Positions 1-5,794 of a stretch of 5,954 bases of DNA are shown piece after piece. Position numbers and translations under genes: made by a program. The number at the start of each line of letters is the position of its first letter. The stretch's first letter is position 1. Under the pieces are notes generated by a model, which had not been told where the DNA came from, did not search any database, and saw nothing but the letters and a program-made list of their open reading frames with translations. Source of the DNA: Terriglobia bacterium (GTDB lineage Bacteria > Acidobacteriota > Terriglobia > UBA7540). The stretch covers positions 1 through 5,954 of the forward strand of contig JASHYZ010000061.1 of NCBI GenBank assembly GCA_030042795.1, given 5' to 3'.

Positions 1-215
1 TGGCCGCCTATCTCGAACCCGCGGTCCGCGAGAACGCCAATAGGAAAAAGTCCGGTGCGGCGCGCGACTCCGGCGCGGATTACCGGCCCACCGCCGTTGC
101 CGAAGCGCTCGCGCAGGAGTTGCACGCACTCGCGGGCTGGCTTGGTCTTAGCTCGATCGCGGTTGGGCGCGGGGGCGATTTCGCCCGTCCACTCGCCGCC
201 GCTCTCGAGGCCTGA
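1..215 (+). CDS. 3' end of a probable YcaQ/AlkZ-like winged-helix DNA glycosylase (partial)
   Basis: The reading frame is already open at the window edge (first whole codon at base 3) and ends at TGA 213-215, giving about 70 C-terminal residues. Third positions are strongly G/C, as in the neighbouring genes, which supports real coding. The tail contains a segment reading AEALAQELHALAGWLGL, followed by a Gly-Asp motif and an LAAALEA ending. This resembles the C-terminal winged-helix end of the YcaQ/AlkZ-like (HTH_42) family, where a helix rich in A/E/L precedes a W-L-G-L strand and a final 'GDLA..L..AL' stretch. Known members unhook interstrand crosslinks or excise bulky alkylated bases. The catalytic part lies outside the window, so function cannot be checked. 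The family call rests on pattern memory of a short tail; another winged-helix protein is possible. Confidence 0.5.
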   Translation, partial: AAYLEPAVRENANRKKSGAARDSGADYRPTAVAEALAQELHALAGWLGLSSIAVGRGGDFARPLAAALEA

Positions 216-260
216 CGGCTACCGAAGCAGGCGTTTGCGCCGTCCCGCTCGCTGTAGCCG
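216..260 (+). terminator. Two-tier inverted repeat directly after the upstream stop codon
   Basis: A perfect 7-base inverted repeat, CGGCTAC (216-222) and GTAGCCG (254-260), begins one base after the TGA at 213-215. Inside it AGC (226-228) can pair with GCT (251-253), and GGCG (230-233) pairs with CGCC (238-241) across a TTTG loop. Its position at the gene end suggests an mRNA 3'-end hairpin or terminator. It lacks a T-tract (CAAGAATTACC follows), so it would be a non-canonical terminator or a 3' stabilising structure. Confidence 0.45.
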
Positions 261-316
261 CAAGAATTACCATTAAGGTACCTCACATCCTCCCGTGGGC
301 TCTCCTAAGCGAGGGC

Positions 317-325
317 TGCTATAAT
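317..325 (+). promoter_or_regulatory. Extended -10 promoter (TGCTATAAT)
   Basis: TGC-TATAAT is an exact match to the sigma-70-type extended -10 element (TGnTATAAT) in otherwise GC-rich DNA. No good -35 box is found 17 bases upstream (GGGCTC), as expected for an extended -10 promoter. Transcription would begin near 332, leaving a leader of only about 17 bases before ATG 349. That leader contains no clear Shine-Dalgarno sequence. Confidence 0.6.
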
Positions 326-348
326 CATACTGAGCCGGATAACGCCGC

Positions 349-2367
349 ATGCACCTCAAGACCTGTCCTACGTGTCACGCGAGGTACCCGTTGGAGGTGG
401 AGGTGTGCCCTCAGGATGGTGCGCGGCTTGAGGCCGAAAGCGGCTCGGCCGAAGCCCAAGCAGGATGGCCCGCCGGGAAAGTGGTGGGCGGCAAATACCG
501 AATTTCGAGCCGGCTGGGTGAGGACGAAATCGCTGCCGTTTACGAAGCGCACACGATGTCCCTGAACGCGCCTCGCGTGATCCGTGTGCTACAGCCCCGT
601 TTCGCCGCTGACGCCCGGGCCTCCGAAGAATTCCGGAAAACCGCTGACCTGCTCCAAAAGGCCGCGCAGGCCAACGTGATCGCGGTGGAAGGGCGCGGCA
701 AGGCGGAAGACGGGCGTCCCTTCCTGGTAACAGAGTCCTTTCAGGGTCAAACGCTGGCCGAACTTATGCAAGCCGAGGGTCCACTCGAACCCCAAAGAGC
801 CTGCGCGATTACGAGGCAGGTAGCCCTGGCGCTTTCGGCGGCGCACCGGCTGGGGCTGCTTCATCTCAGCCTAGCGCCGTCGAGCATTTTGGTATCCGGC
901 GCACCCCTTGAAGAGAGCGTGAAGGTTCAGGGTTTCGGTAACGCCTACGTTCGCATGTGCTGGCAGCGAACCGGGCGCTCGTCCTCCGAGGTGACGCTTC
1001 GCGACTACTTGCCGGCCGGCCTGCGATATGCTTCGCCTGAACTGGCGCTGGGAACGCCTCCTGAGCTTCTCGACGAGCGCACTGACCTTTACTCACTGGG
1101 CACTATGCTTTACGAGATGCTGACCGGGCGGCTTCCTTTTGCGGCTGCAGAAGTTGGGCAGGACTCGGGCGCGGCTGCGGAGCCGGACGTCGGCACACTG
1201 GCAGCGCGTCTCGAAGGCCTGCCCGAACCGCTGGCGGCCGGTTACGGCGGTATGGCAGTTCCTGCGCCGCTCGCAACGCTGGTGATGGCACTGATCGAGA
1301 GCCGGCCCGAGCTTCGCCCTCCGAGCGCGCAAGACGCGATTGAAAGGATGGCTCTCGCACAGAGCCGTGTGGCGGCGCTGGTCAGGCCAACCTTGCGGGC
1401 TGAATCCGCGGAGAGCACGATGGCGCCGAGCTCTGCCGAAGTTACTCCTCCCCGCACACGTGGCTCGGCGCGCGTAGAGCCCGTTGAGATGAGTCAAATA
1501 AAACCGGCGCCCGAGCCGGACTTAGTTACCGCGCCTTCTTCATCTGCCGAAGCGGCTCTCGATGCCCTGGACCTGAAAGCAAAGGCTTTGGACGTGCCGG
1601 TTCCACGCCCAGCCGCCGTTCCCATTCCTGAGGCAGCGACTGTTTTGCGAGAGCTAACTGCTGACCGTCAGCGTTCCAGGCCTGACACCTCGATCCTGTT
1701 CAAGAGTGACCGCCCGCCCGGCCCCTCCCATGTGCGACGGTGGGGCCTGGCGGCCGTAGCCGTGTTGGTCCTGACCGCGGGCGCCTGGTTCTTCATCACC
1801 CGGGCCCAAACCCAGTGGCTCGGCGCCGGTCCCCTGAGTCCCATCAAGTCGGACGAACTTCGCAGCGTGGAAGGGGCGAACGCTCCAGCTTCGAGTTCAT
1901 CTCAGCCAGCTTCGAATTCCGCCGCTCAGTCTCAGGCCAGCGCCCCGGCGGTGGGCCAATCGTTTCAGCCCTCGCAACAACCGGTCACACAGCCACCGGT
2001 AAGCGGGCCGCCAGCAAGCCAGCCGGCCTCTCCCATCAATGCGGCAAACGATGCGGCCGCTGGTGGCAAGCAGGCCAACGGCACGGCGCCTGGCGCAAAG
2101 CCAGGGAACGCCCTAGTTTCTCCGAAGCCGGCCGGCGGCGCTGCATCCACGGCTAATTCGCCGGTCCCCAGTCCTGACGATGTTGCCGGCCAGGTGAAGC
2201 GCGCGATCGCCGCCGGAGACGTTTTCTTCGAGCTGGGCCAGTATGACTACGCGATCCGCGCTTACCAGGGTCCACTGAAGTACGATCCCACAAACCAGGA
2301 ACTTAAGGTCAAAATCGAACGCGCCCGCAAAGCTAAGGCGGCCGAGGAGCAGTATTTAGGCGAGTGA
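349..2367 (+). CDS. Membrane-anchored Ser/Thr pseudokinase with zinc-ribbon-like N-terminus and TPR-like C-terminus
   Basis: The 672-residue protein reads in order: a zinc-ribbon-like motif (Cys6, Cys9, Cys20, then PQDG); a kinase fold at about 50-335; a low-complexity cytoplasmic linker; one membrane helix at 465-484 preceded by Arg463-Arg464; a Ser/Pro/Ala/Gln-rich stretch at about 510-610; and a TPR-like unit at about 618-651 (GDVFFELGQYDYAIRAY). By the positive-inside rule the kinase fold is cytoplasmic and the TPR lies outside the membrane. Structural kinase landmarks remain: SPE 229-231, αF Asp246 in TDLYSLGTMLYEMLTGRLPF, Arg323-Pro324. Catalytic ones are gone: the glycine loop is LGEDEIAAVY (56-65), β3 Lys is Arg79, αC Glu is Thr98, HRD is His172-Leu173-Ser174, the catalytic-loop Lys and Asn are Ala176 and Ser179, and DFG is Gly195-Phe196-Gly197. 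Phosphotransfer is therefore unlikely; a scaffold or sensor role is inferred. ATG 349 is chosen because an in-frame TAA lies at 340-342 and Cys-rich starts are typical of this kinase type. The reading frame is intact, so this is not a decayed gene. Confidence 0.9.
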   Translation: MHLKTCPTCHARYPLEVEVCPQDGARLEAESGSAEAQAGWPAGKVVGGKYRISSRLGEDEIAAVYEAHTMSLNAPRVIRVLQPRFAADARASEEFRKTADLLQKAAQANVIAVEGRGKAEDGRPFLVTESFQGQTLAELMQAEGPLEPQRACAITRQVALALSAAHRLGLLHLSLAPSSILVSGAPLEESVKVQGFGNAYVRMCWQRTGRSSSEVTLRDYLPAGLRYASPELALGTPPELLDERTDLYSLGTMLYEMLTGRLPFAAAEVGQDSGAAAEPDVGTLAARLEGLPEPLAAGYGGMAVPAPLATLVMALIESRPELRPPSAQDAIERMALAQSRVAALVRPTLRAESAESTMAPSSAEVTPPRTRGSARVEPVEMSQIKPAPEPDLVTAPSSSAEAALDALDLKAKALDVPVPRPAAVPIPEAATVLRELTADRQRSRPDTSILFKSDRPPGPSHVRRWGLAAVAVLVLTAGAWFFITRAQTQWLGAGPLSPIKSDELRSVEGANAPASSSSQPASNSAAQSQASAPAVGQSFQPSQQPVTQPPVSGPPASQPASPINAANDAAAGGKQANGTAPGAKPGNALVSPKPAGGAASTANSPVPSPDDVAGQVKRAIAAGDVFFELGQYDYAIRAYQGPLKYDPTNQELKVKIERARKAKAAEEQYLGE

Positions 2368-2784
2368 CGAATAAGACCGGAGAAGGTTCTAAAACTAAGA
2401 CAACAATTACTCGGCCCAACCATAAGAACTGCTAGCTTATTTCTCGAAGCCCCCAACGTCCCACGCCATCGGCGCCCAGCGGCTCTTCGTCCCCCTATGA
2501 ACTCCTCGGCGCGGGGAGGCACGGCACGGTAGGCGTTCCAATCATCTCCAATGGGCCGCGTTCGGAAGGCGACGAAAGCCGGGATGAAACAGCGAATGGT
2601 GAGCGGGGAATGGGCGATGACCTCGGGGCGGGAGCCACGTTGGGAGCCGCAAACACGGCCAAACGAGGCATGGACGAGCGCAAAAAATCAATTTCAACGA
2701 ACAATCCCAGAATATTGTTGATAATTTATAGTGGTTAATCGCATCTGGCATATGGGAGAGCGAAACGTTGTGTCTCAAACCGGC

Positions 2785-2813
2785 TTCCCAACATCCCAGT
2801 GGCTGAGTATATT
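2785..2813 (+). promoter_or_regulatory. Candidate sigma-70-type promoter for the oxidoreductase gene
   Basis: TTCCCA (2785-2790) and TATATT (2808-2813) are separated by 17 bases. The -35 matches TTGACA at four of six positions and the -10 matches TATAAT at five of six. A start near 2820 would give a leader of about 18 bases carrying the AGGAGG site, and would rule out the in-frame ATG at 2799. The AT-rich island further upstream offers other weak -10-like boxes (for example TATAGT 2727-2732), so the assignment is tentative. Confidence 0.3.
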
Positions 2814-2827
2814 CTTGAGTTTGTTTC

Positions 2828-2833
2828 AGGAGG
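2828..2833 (+). promoter_or_regulatory. Shine-Dalgarno site AGGAGG that decides the start at 2838
   Basis: A full-consensus AGGAGG ends four bases before ATG 2838. An in-frame ATG at 2799 would add 13 residues (MAEYILEFVSGGA) in front of the FAD-binding strand and has no comparable site, so 2838 is the preferred start. Confidence 0.8.
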
Positions 2834-2837
2834 CGCG

Positions 2838-4022
2838 ATGCCACATTACAAATATCTGATCGTCGGCGGAGGGATGACGGGGGATGCGGCGGTGAACGGC
2901 ATCCGCGAAGCCGATCCCAATGGATCCGTTGGCTTGATCGGCGCGGAGCAGGATAAGCCTTATAACCGTCCGCCGCTTTCCAAAGGCCTGTGGAAGGGTG
3001 AGGCGCTGGACAGCATTTGGCGCGGTACTGAGAATCAGAAAGTGAGCCTGCACCTTGGCCGCAAGGCGCAATCTCTCGACAGGGCCAAGAAGACTGTGAC
3101 GGATGACCAAGGGAATGCTTACACCTTCGAGAAGCTTCTGCTGGCCACGGGCGCCACGCCACGCCGGCTTCCCTTTGACGACGGCTGCGTCATTTATTAC
3201 CGCACGGTGGAGGATTACCGGCGCCTGCGCGCGCTTACCGGGCAGGGTCACCGGTTCGCGGTGATCGGCGGCGGCTTCATCGGCTGGGAAATCGCCGCGG
3301 CGCTGGCCATGAACGGCAAGGAAGTTGTGATGCTCTTCCCCGAGGAAGCGATTGGCGGACACATTTATCCGGCCGATCTCGCCAACTTCCTCAGCGGCTA
3401 TTACAGGCAAAAGGGAGTGAACGTGGCGCCGGGAAGCACAATCGCCGGCTTGAAGCGGCATGGTCAGGGCGCCACGGTGAAAACGCAGGGGCAAGGTGAA
3501 TATCAGGTGGATGGCGTGGTGGCCGGCATCGGCGTCACGCCGAACGTGGAGCTGGCGCAGTCAACGGGGCTCCAGGTTGACAACGGCATCGTGGTGGACG
3601 AATTTCTACGTACGAGCGATCCGAACATTTACGCCGCCGGGGACGTGGCGAATTTTTCGAATCCCGCGCTTGGAAAGCGCCTACGAATGGAGCACGAGGA
3701 CAACGCCAACACCATGGGCCGCGCAGCGGGCATGGCGATGGCGGGCAAGGCCAACCCGTATCACCATCTTCCATTTTTCTACTCCGATCTGTTTGACCTC
3801 GGATACGAAGCCGTGGGCGAGATCGACTCGCGTTTGGAGACTGTGGCGGACTGGAAGGAGTCACATCGCGAAGGCGTCGTTTACTACTTGCGTGACGGCC
3901 GCGTGCGCGGCGTGCTCCTGTGGAACGTTTGGGGTCAGGTGGACGCGGCACGGGAGTTAATCGCCCAGCCGGGTCCGTTCCAGGCCGCCGATTTGAAAGG
4001 CCGTCTTCCAAAGGTCCAGTAG
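2838..4022 (+). CDS. AIF-like FAD-dependent NAD(P)H oxidoreductase
   Basis: The 394-residue protein has the two-dinucleotide fold of the ferredoxin-reductase/AIF group. The FAD Rossmann motif is VGGGMTG (9-15), then PYNRPPLSK (41-49), LLATGATPR (101-109), a second Rossmann motif VIGGGFIG (142-149) for NAD(P)H, and the FAD-closing NIYAAGDVA (263-271). Several stretches match mitochondrial apoptosis-inducing factor rather than ordinary ferredoxin reductases: LFPEE (166-170), MEHEDNA (284-290), YSDL then GYEAVGEIDS (315-331), and YYLRDGRVRGVLLWNVWG (349-366), which is the AIF C-terminal domain strand pattern. Lys49 and Glu151 occupy the positions of the human AIF pair near the flavin (Lys177 and Glu314, from memory). 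No signal peptide or membrane helix is seen, so it should be cytoplasmic. It probably passes electrons from NAD(P)H through FAD to an unidentified acceptor; no ferredoxin, rubredoxin or oxygenase gene is adjacent. The long insertion of human AIF before the C-terminal strands is absent. Ends at TAG 4020-4022. Family confidence is high; substrate is unknown. Confidence 0.9.
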   Translation: MPHYKYLIVGGGMTGDAAVNGIREADPNGSVGLIGAEQDKPYNRPPLSKGLWKGEALDSIWRGTENQKVSLHLGRKAQSLDRAKKTVTDDQGNAYTFEKLLLATGATPRRLPFDDGCVIYYRTVEDYRRLRALTGQGHRFAVIGGGFIGWEIAAALAMNGKEVVMLFPEEAIGGHIYPADLANFLSGYYRQKGVNVAPGSTIAGLKRHGQGATVKTQGQGEYQVDGVVAGIGVTPNVELAQSTGLQVDNGIVVDEFLRTSDPNIYAAGDVANFSNPALGKRLRMEHEDNANTMGRAAGMAMAGKANPYHHLPFFYSDLFDLGYEAVGEIDSRLETVADWKESHREGVVYYLRDGRVRGVLLWNVWGQVDAARELIAQPGPFQAADLKGRLPKVQ

Positions 4023-4052
4023 CTCACGGGTTAACGGCGACAGAACGAAGGG

Positions 4053-4069
4053 CGGGCCTTTATGGCCTG
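4053..4069 (+). terminator. Possible weak 3' hairpin after the oxidoreductase gene
   Basis: CGGGCC (4053-4058) pairs with GGCCTG (4064-4069) across a TTTAT loop, with one G-T wobble. It lies 31 bases after the stop codon. There is no T-tract, so it may only be a weak terminator or mRNA-end structure next to the repeat that follows. Confidence 0.25.
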
Positions 4070-4077
4070 TGTGAAAA

Positions 4078-4160
4078 CTCGTGGATTCCCGCGTTCGCGG
4101 AAATGACGGCATTGGAATTGGCCCAGTAAATCCAACGGCGTCACCCTCGCGCAAGCGGGG
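4078..4160 (+). repeat. Dispersed two-hairpin intergenic repeat, copy 1
   Basis: The element starts with CTCGTGGATTCCC (4078-4090). Its first hairpin spans 4085-4104 (ATTCCCGCG facing CGCGGAAAT, one mismatch). A second block, CGGCGTCACCCTC, lies at 4136-4148 and leads into a second hairpin (4144-4160) with a GCAA tetraloop. Copy 2 at 5795-5877 carries both blocks with identical spacing. The sequence type (ATTCCCGC..GCGGGAAT palindromes) recalls the extragenic palindromic repeats common in many bacterial genomes. Location just after a gene is usual for such elements. Confidence 0.75.
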
Positions 4161-4229
4161 TTCCACGCCGGGCAGGCGCCAAATCTGAGTTTTGGCACCG
4201 GCTCTGGGGCCGCACGCCCACGGTGAAAC

Positions 4230-4234
4230 GAGGG
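4230..4234 (+). promoter_or_regulatory. Ribosome binding site for the M81 gene
   Basis: GAGGG ends four bases before ATG 4239, which supports this start. The encoded N-terminus begins directly with a twin-arginine motif, also as expected for the true start. Confidence 0.55.
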
Positions 4235-4238
4235 AACC

Positions 4239-5780
4239 ATGAGACGCCGAGCTTTCCTGAAGAACGCAACCCTTGGGGCCTTGACGTCCCAACTGAGGGG
4301 TTGGAGCCATGCGGGAGCTTATCGGGCTGCAGAGCCGAAGCGGATCGCCTTCGGCGGCATCCAGATCGAGTGCAGCACGTATAGCCGCATTCGCGCCCGC
4401 ATGGAAGACTTTACTGTGTTGAGAGGCCGCGCGCTGACGGACGACCCCTTCTTTAGCCTGCTGAAGGCGTATCCTTACCTGTTCCAGCCCACCCTTTTGG
4501 CAACGGCCGTTCCCGGCGGACCCCTCGCGGCAGACACATACAAGGCGCTGAAAGCGGAGTTTCTTGGGCGGCTGACGGACCTGCTTCCGTTGGACGGTCT
4601 CTACCTGGCGATGCACGGCGCGATGTTCGTGGAGGGCATGCAGGATGCGGATGGCGACTGGATCGCTGCGGCTCGTCAGGTAGTCGGAGAGAAGTGCTTG
4701 ATCACGGCGAGCTTTGACCTGCATGGCAGCCTGAGCCGCCGGGAGATCGACACGCTGGATATGCTCTCCGCTTTTCGAACTGCTCCTCATATCGACCGTG
4801 AGGAGACCGCCAAGCGTGCTTGCGACATGCTGGTCCACTGCCTGGATCAGCAGATTCGGCCCACCATGGTGTGGGCTCCCATTCCGGTCCTGATGCCGGG
4901 CGAACGCAGCAGCACCCTCTACGAGCCGGCCAAGCGCCTGTGGGCGCAACTCCCCGAAATGAACGCCAGGCCCGGCGTGCTGGACGCCTCCTTGCTTGTA
5001 GGCTATGTCTGGGCAGACGAGCCAAAGGCCACGGCCAGCGCTGTTCTGACCGGCACCCAGCCGCAAGTGTTGAAGGAGTGCGCGCTATCGCTCGCCCAGC
5101 AATACTGGGACGCGCGCAAGCAATTCAAGTTCGATGTGCCTACCGGCACACTTTCGGAATGCATTGAAAGAGCGGAAAAGCTAGGCACGAAGCCCGTGGT
5201 CATTTCCGACTCCGGGGATAATCCCACCGGAGGCGGCACAGGTGACCGGGCCGAGGTGCTGGCCGAACTCATCCGGCACAAGGTTCAGAATGCCGTGATC
5301 GCCGGCATCGCTGACCGGCCCGCGACCGAAGCGTGCTACCGCGCCGGCGTGGGGGCGGAGATCCCGCTGCGAATCGGCGCCACGCTCGACCCGTTGGGAA
5401 GCAAGCCTGTGGACGTGAAGGCGAAGGTTGTGTTCTTGCTGTCTGCCGACAAACTGCCGGAACGGCAAGCCGTGGTGGATGTGCAGGGCATTTCGGTGGT
5501 GTTGACCGCGAGACGCCGGCCTTTCCACGAGATACGCGATTTCACTTCTCTGGGTCTGGAGCCTACGAGCTTCAAGATCGTGGTAGTGAAGGCAGGATAC
5601 CTGGTGCCCCCAATTGCGAAGATCGCAAATCCAAACTTGATGGCGCTCTCGGACGGCGCCATCAACGAGGACATCGAGCACCTTTCGAACCAGCATCGCA
5701 TTCCGAGCTATCCGTTTGTGCCCGACTTGCAGTGGAAGCCCTTTGTAGTGGTCTCCGCGAGATCGCCTCAAGGGGTATAG
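4239..5780 (+). CDS. M81-family (MlrC-like) metallopeptidase-type protein with Tat-type leader
   Basis: The 513-residue protein matches the MlrC/DUF1485 architecture: an N-terminal metal-binding domain (about 34-320) and an MlrC C-terminal domain (about 321-505, opening SDSGDNPTGGGTGD at 323-336). Five predicted zinc/active-site residues are present: Glu44 (GGIQIE), His126 (AMHGAM), Asp160 and His162 (SFDLHGS) and His184 (RTAPHID). Their spacing from His126 onward (34, 2, 22) equals that of Sphingomonas MlrC as I recall it (His150, Asp184, His186, His208). The named MlrC hydrolyses linearised microcystin and related peptides, but most homologues sit in genomes without that pathway; the natural substrate here is unknown and no mlrA, mlrB or mlrD is visible. 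The N-terminus MRRRAFLKNATLGAL fits a twin-arginine motif (RRxFLK), suggesting export of the folded protein. The hydrophobic part is short and interrupted by Gln18 and Arg20, so export is uncertain. Mature sequence may begin near residue 31. It lies 216 bases after the oxidoreductase gene, across a repeat, so co-transcription is doubtful. Ends at TAG 5778-5780. Confidence 0.88.
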   Translation: MRRRAFLKNATLGALTSQLRGWSHAGAYRAAEPKRIAFGGIQIECSTYSRIRARMEDFTVLRGRALTDDPFFSLLKAYPYLFQPTLLATAVPGGPLAADTYKALKAEFLGRLTDLLPLDGLYLAMHGAMFVEGMQDADGDWIAAARQVVGEKCLITASFDLHGSLSRREIDTLDMLSAFRTAPHIDREETAKRACDMLVHCLDQQIRPTMVWAPIPVLMPGERSSTLYEPAKRLWAQLPEMNARPGVLDASLLVGYVWADEPKATASAVLTGTQPQVLKECALSLAQQYWDARKQFKFDVPTGTLSECIERAEKLGTKPVVISDSGDNPTGGGTGDRAEVLAELIRHKVQNAVIAGIADRPATEACYRAGVGAEIPLRIGATLDPLGSKPVDVKAKVVFLLSADKLPERQAVVDVQGISVVLTARRRPFHEIRDFTSLGLEPTSFKIVVVKAGYLVPPIAKIANPNLMALSDGAINEDIEHLSNQHRIPSYPFVPDLQWKPFVVVSARSPQGV

Positions 5781-5794
5781 ATGGCGGTTCGAAG

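Larger units (their letters stand above)
2368..2837. other. 470-base spacer with no defensible gene
   Basis: The first half is mixed-composition DNA with a weak inverted repeat (ATAAG 2422-2426 with CTTAT 2436-2440) and no T-tract terminator. One + frame stays open from 2436 to TAA 2736-2738 but offers no ATG before 2610; the 42-codon remainder has no proper ribosome site and resembles nothing I recognise. GGGAGCC occurs twice, 12 bases apart (2630-2636 and 2642-2648). From about 2681 to 2740 the sequence becomes strikingly A/T-rich (AATATTGTTGATAATTTATA), the only such island in the window, which suggests an upstream regulatory or promoter region for the oxidoreductase gene. A relic gene or small RNA cannot be excluded. 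Confidence 0.6.

Noticed and set aside
55..276. Plus-strand 73-codon open frame at the left edge
   Set aside because: It overlaps the partial gene ending at 215 in another frame. The latter has coherent codon usage and a recognisable C-terminal tail, while this one is Arg/Pro/Ser-rich shadow sequence.
1740..2156. Plus-strand 138-codon open frame inside the pseudokinase gene
   Set aside because: It is an alternative frame of the low-complexity stalk region; G/C-rich third positions and the membrane helix belong to the 349-2367 frame.
2610..2738. Possible 42-codon small gene (MGDDLGAG...) in the spacer
   Set aside because: It has no spaced Shine-Dalgarno, no recognisable family and only weak third-position G/C bias, and it runs into the AT-rich island, so it is not supported as a gene.
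2799..2837. Upstream ATG at 2799 as the start of the oxidoreductase
   Set aside because: It has no good ribosome site and adds 13 residues before a flavin strand that normally begins near the N-terminus. AGGAGG before 2838 fits far better.
2368..2837. tRNA or other known structured RNA in the spacer
   Set aside because: I found no cloverleaf, T-arm sequence or familiar riboswitch core by eye; only weak short inverted repeats are present.
2542..3162. Minus-strand 206-codon open frame spanning the spacer and the start of the oxidoreductase gene
   Set aside because: More than half overlaps the coding sequence of the AIF-like gene in antisense, and its composition (Cys, Trp, Pro, Arg-rich) is that of a shadow frame.
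3957..5066. Long minus-strand open frame (369 codons) opposite the M81 gene
   Set aside because: It is antisense to a gene with clear family motifs and runs through the intergenic repeat, whose translation (SFPRTRES-type) is a familiar artefact of such palindromic repeats. It has no recognisable domain.
4239..5780. Assignment to a microcystin-degradation operon (mlrABCD)
   Set aside because: Only an MlrC-like gene is present; the neighbours are a flavoprotein and a pseudokinase. Family membership alone does not show microcystin degradation.
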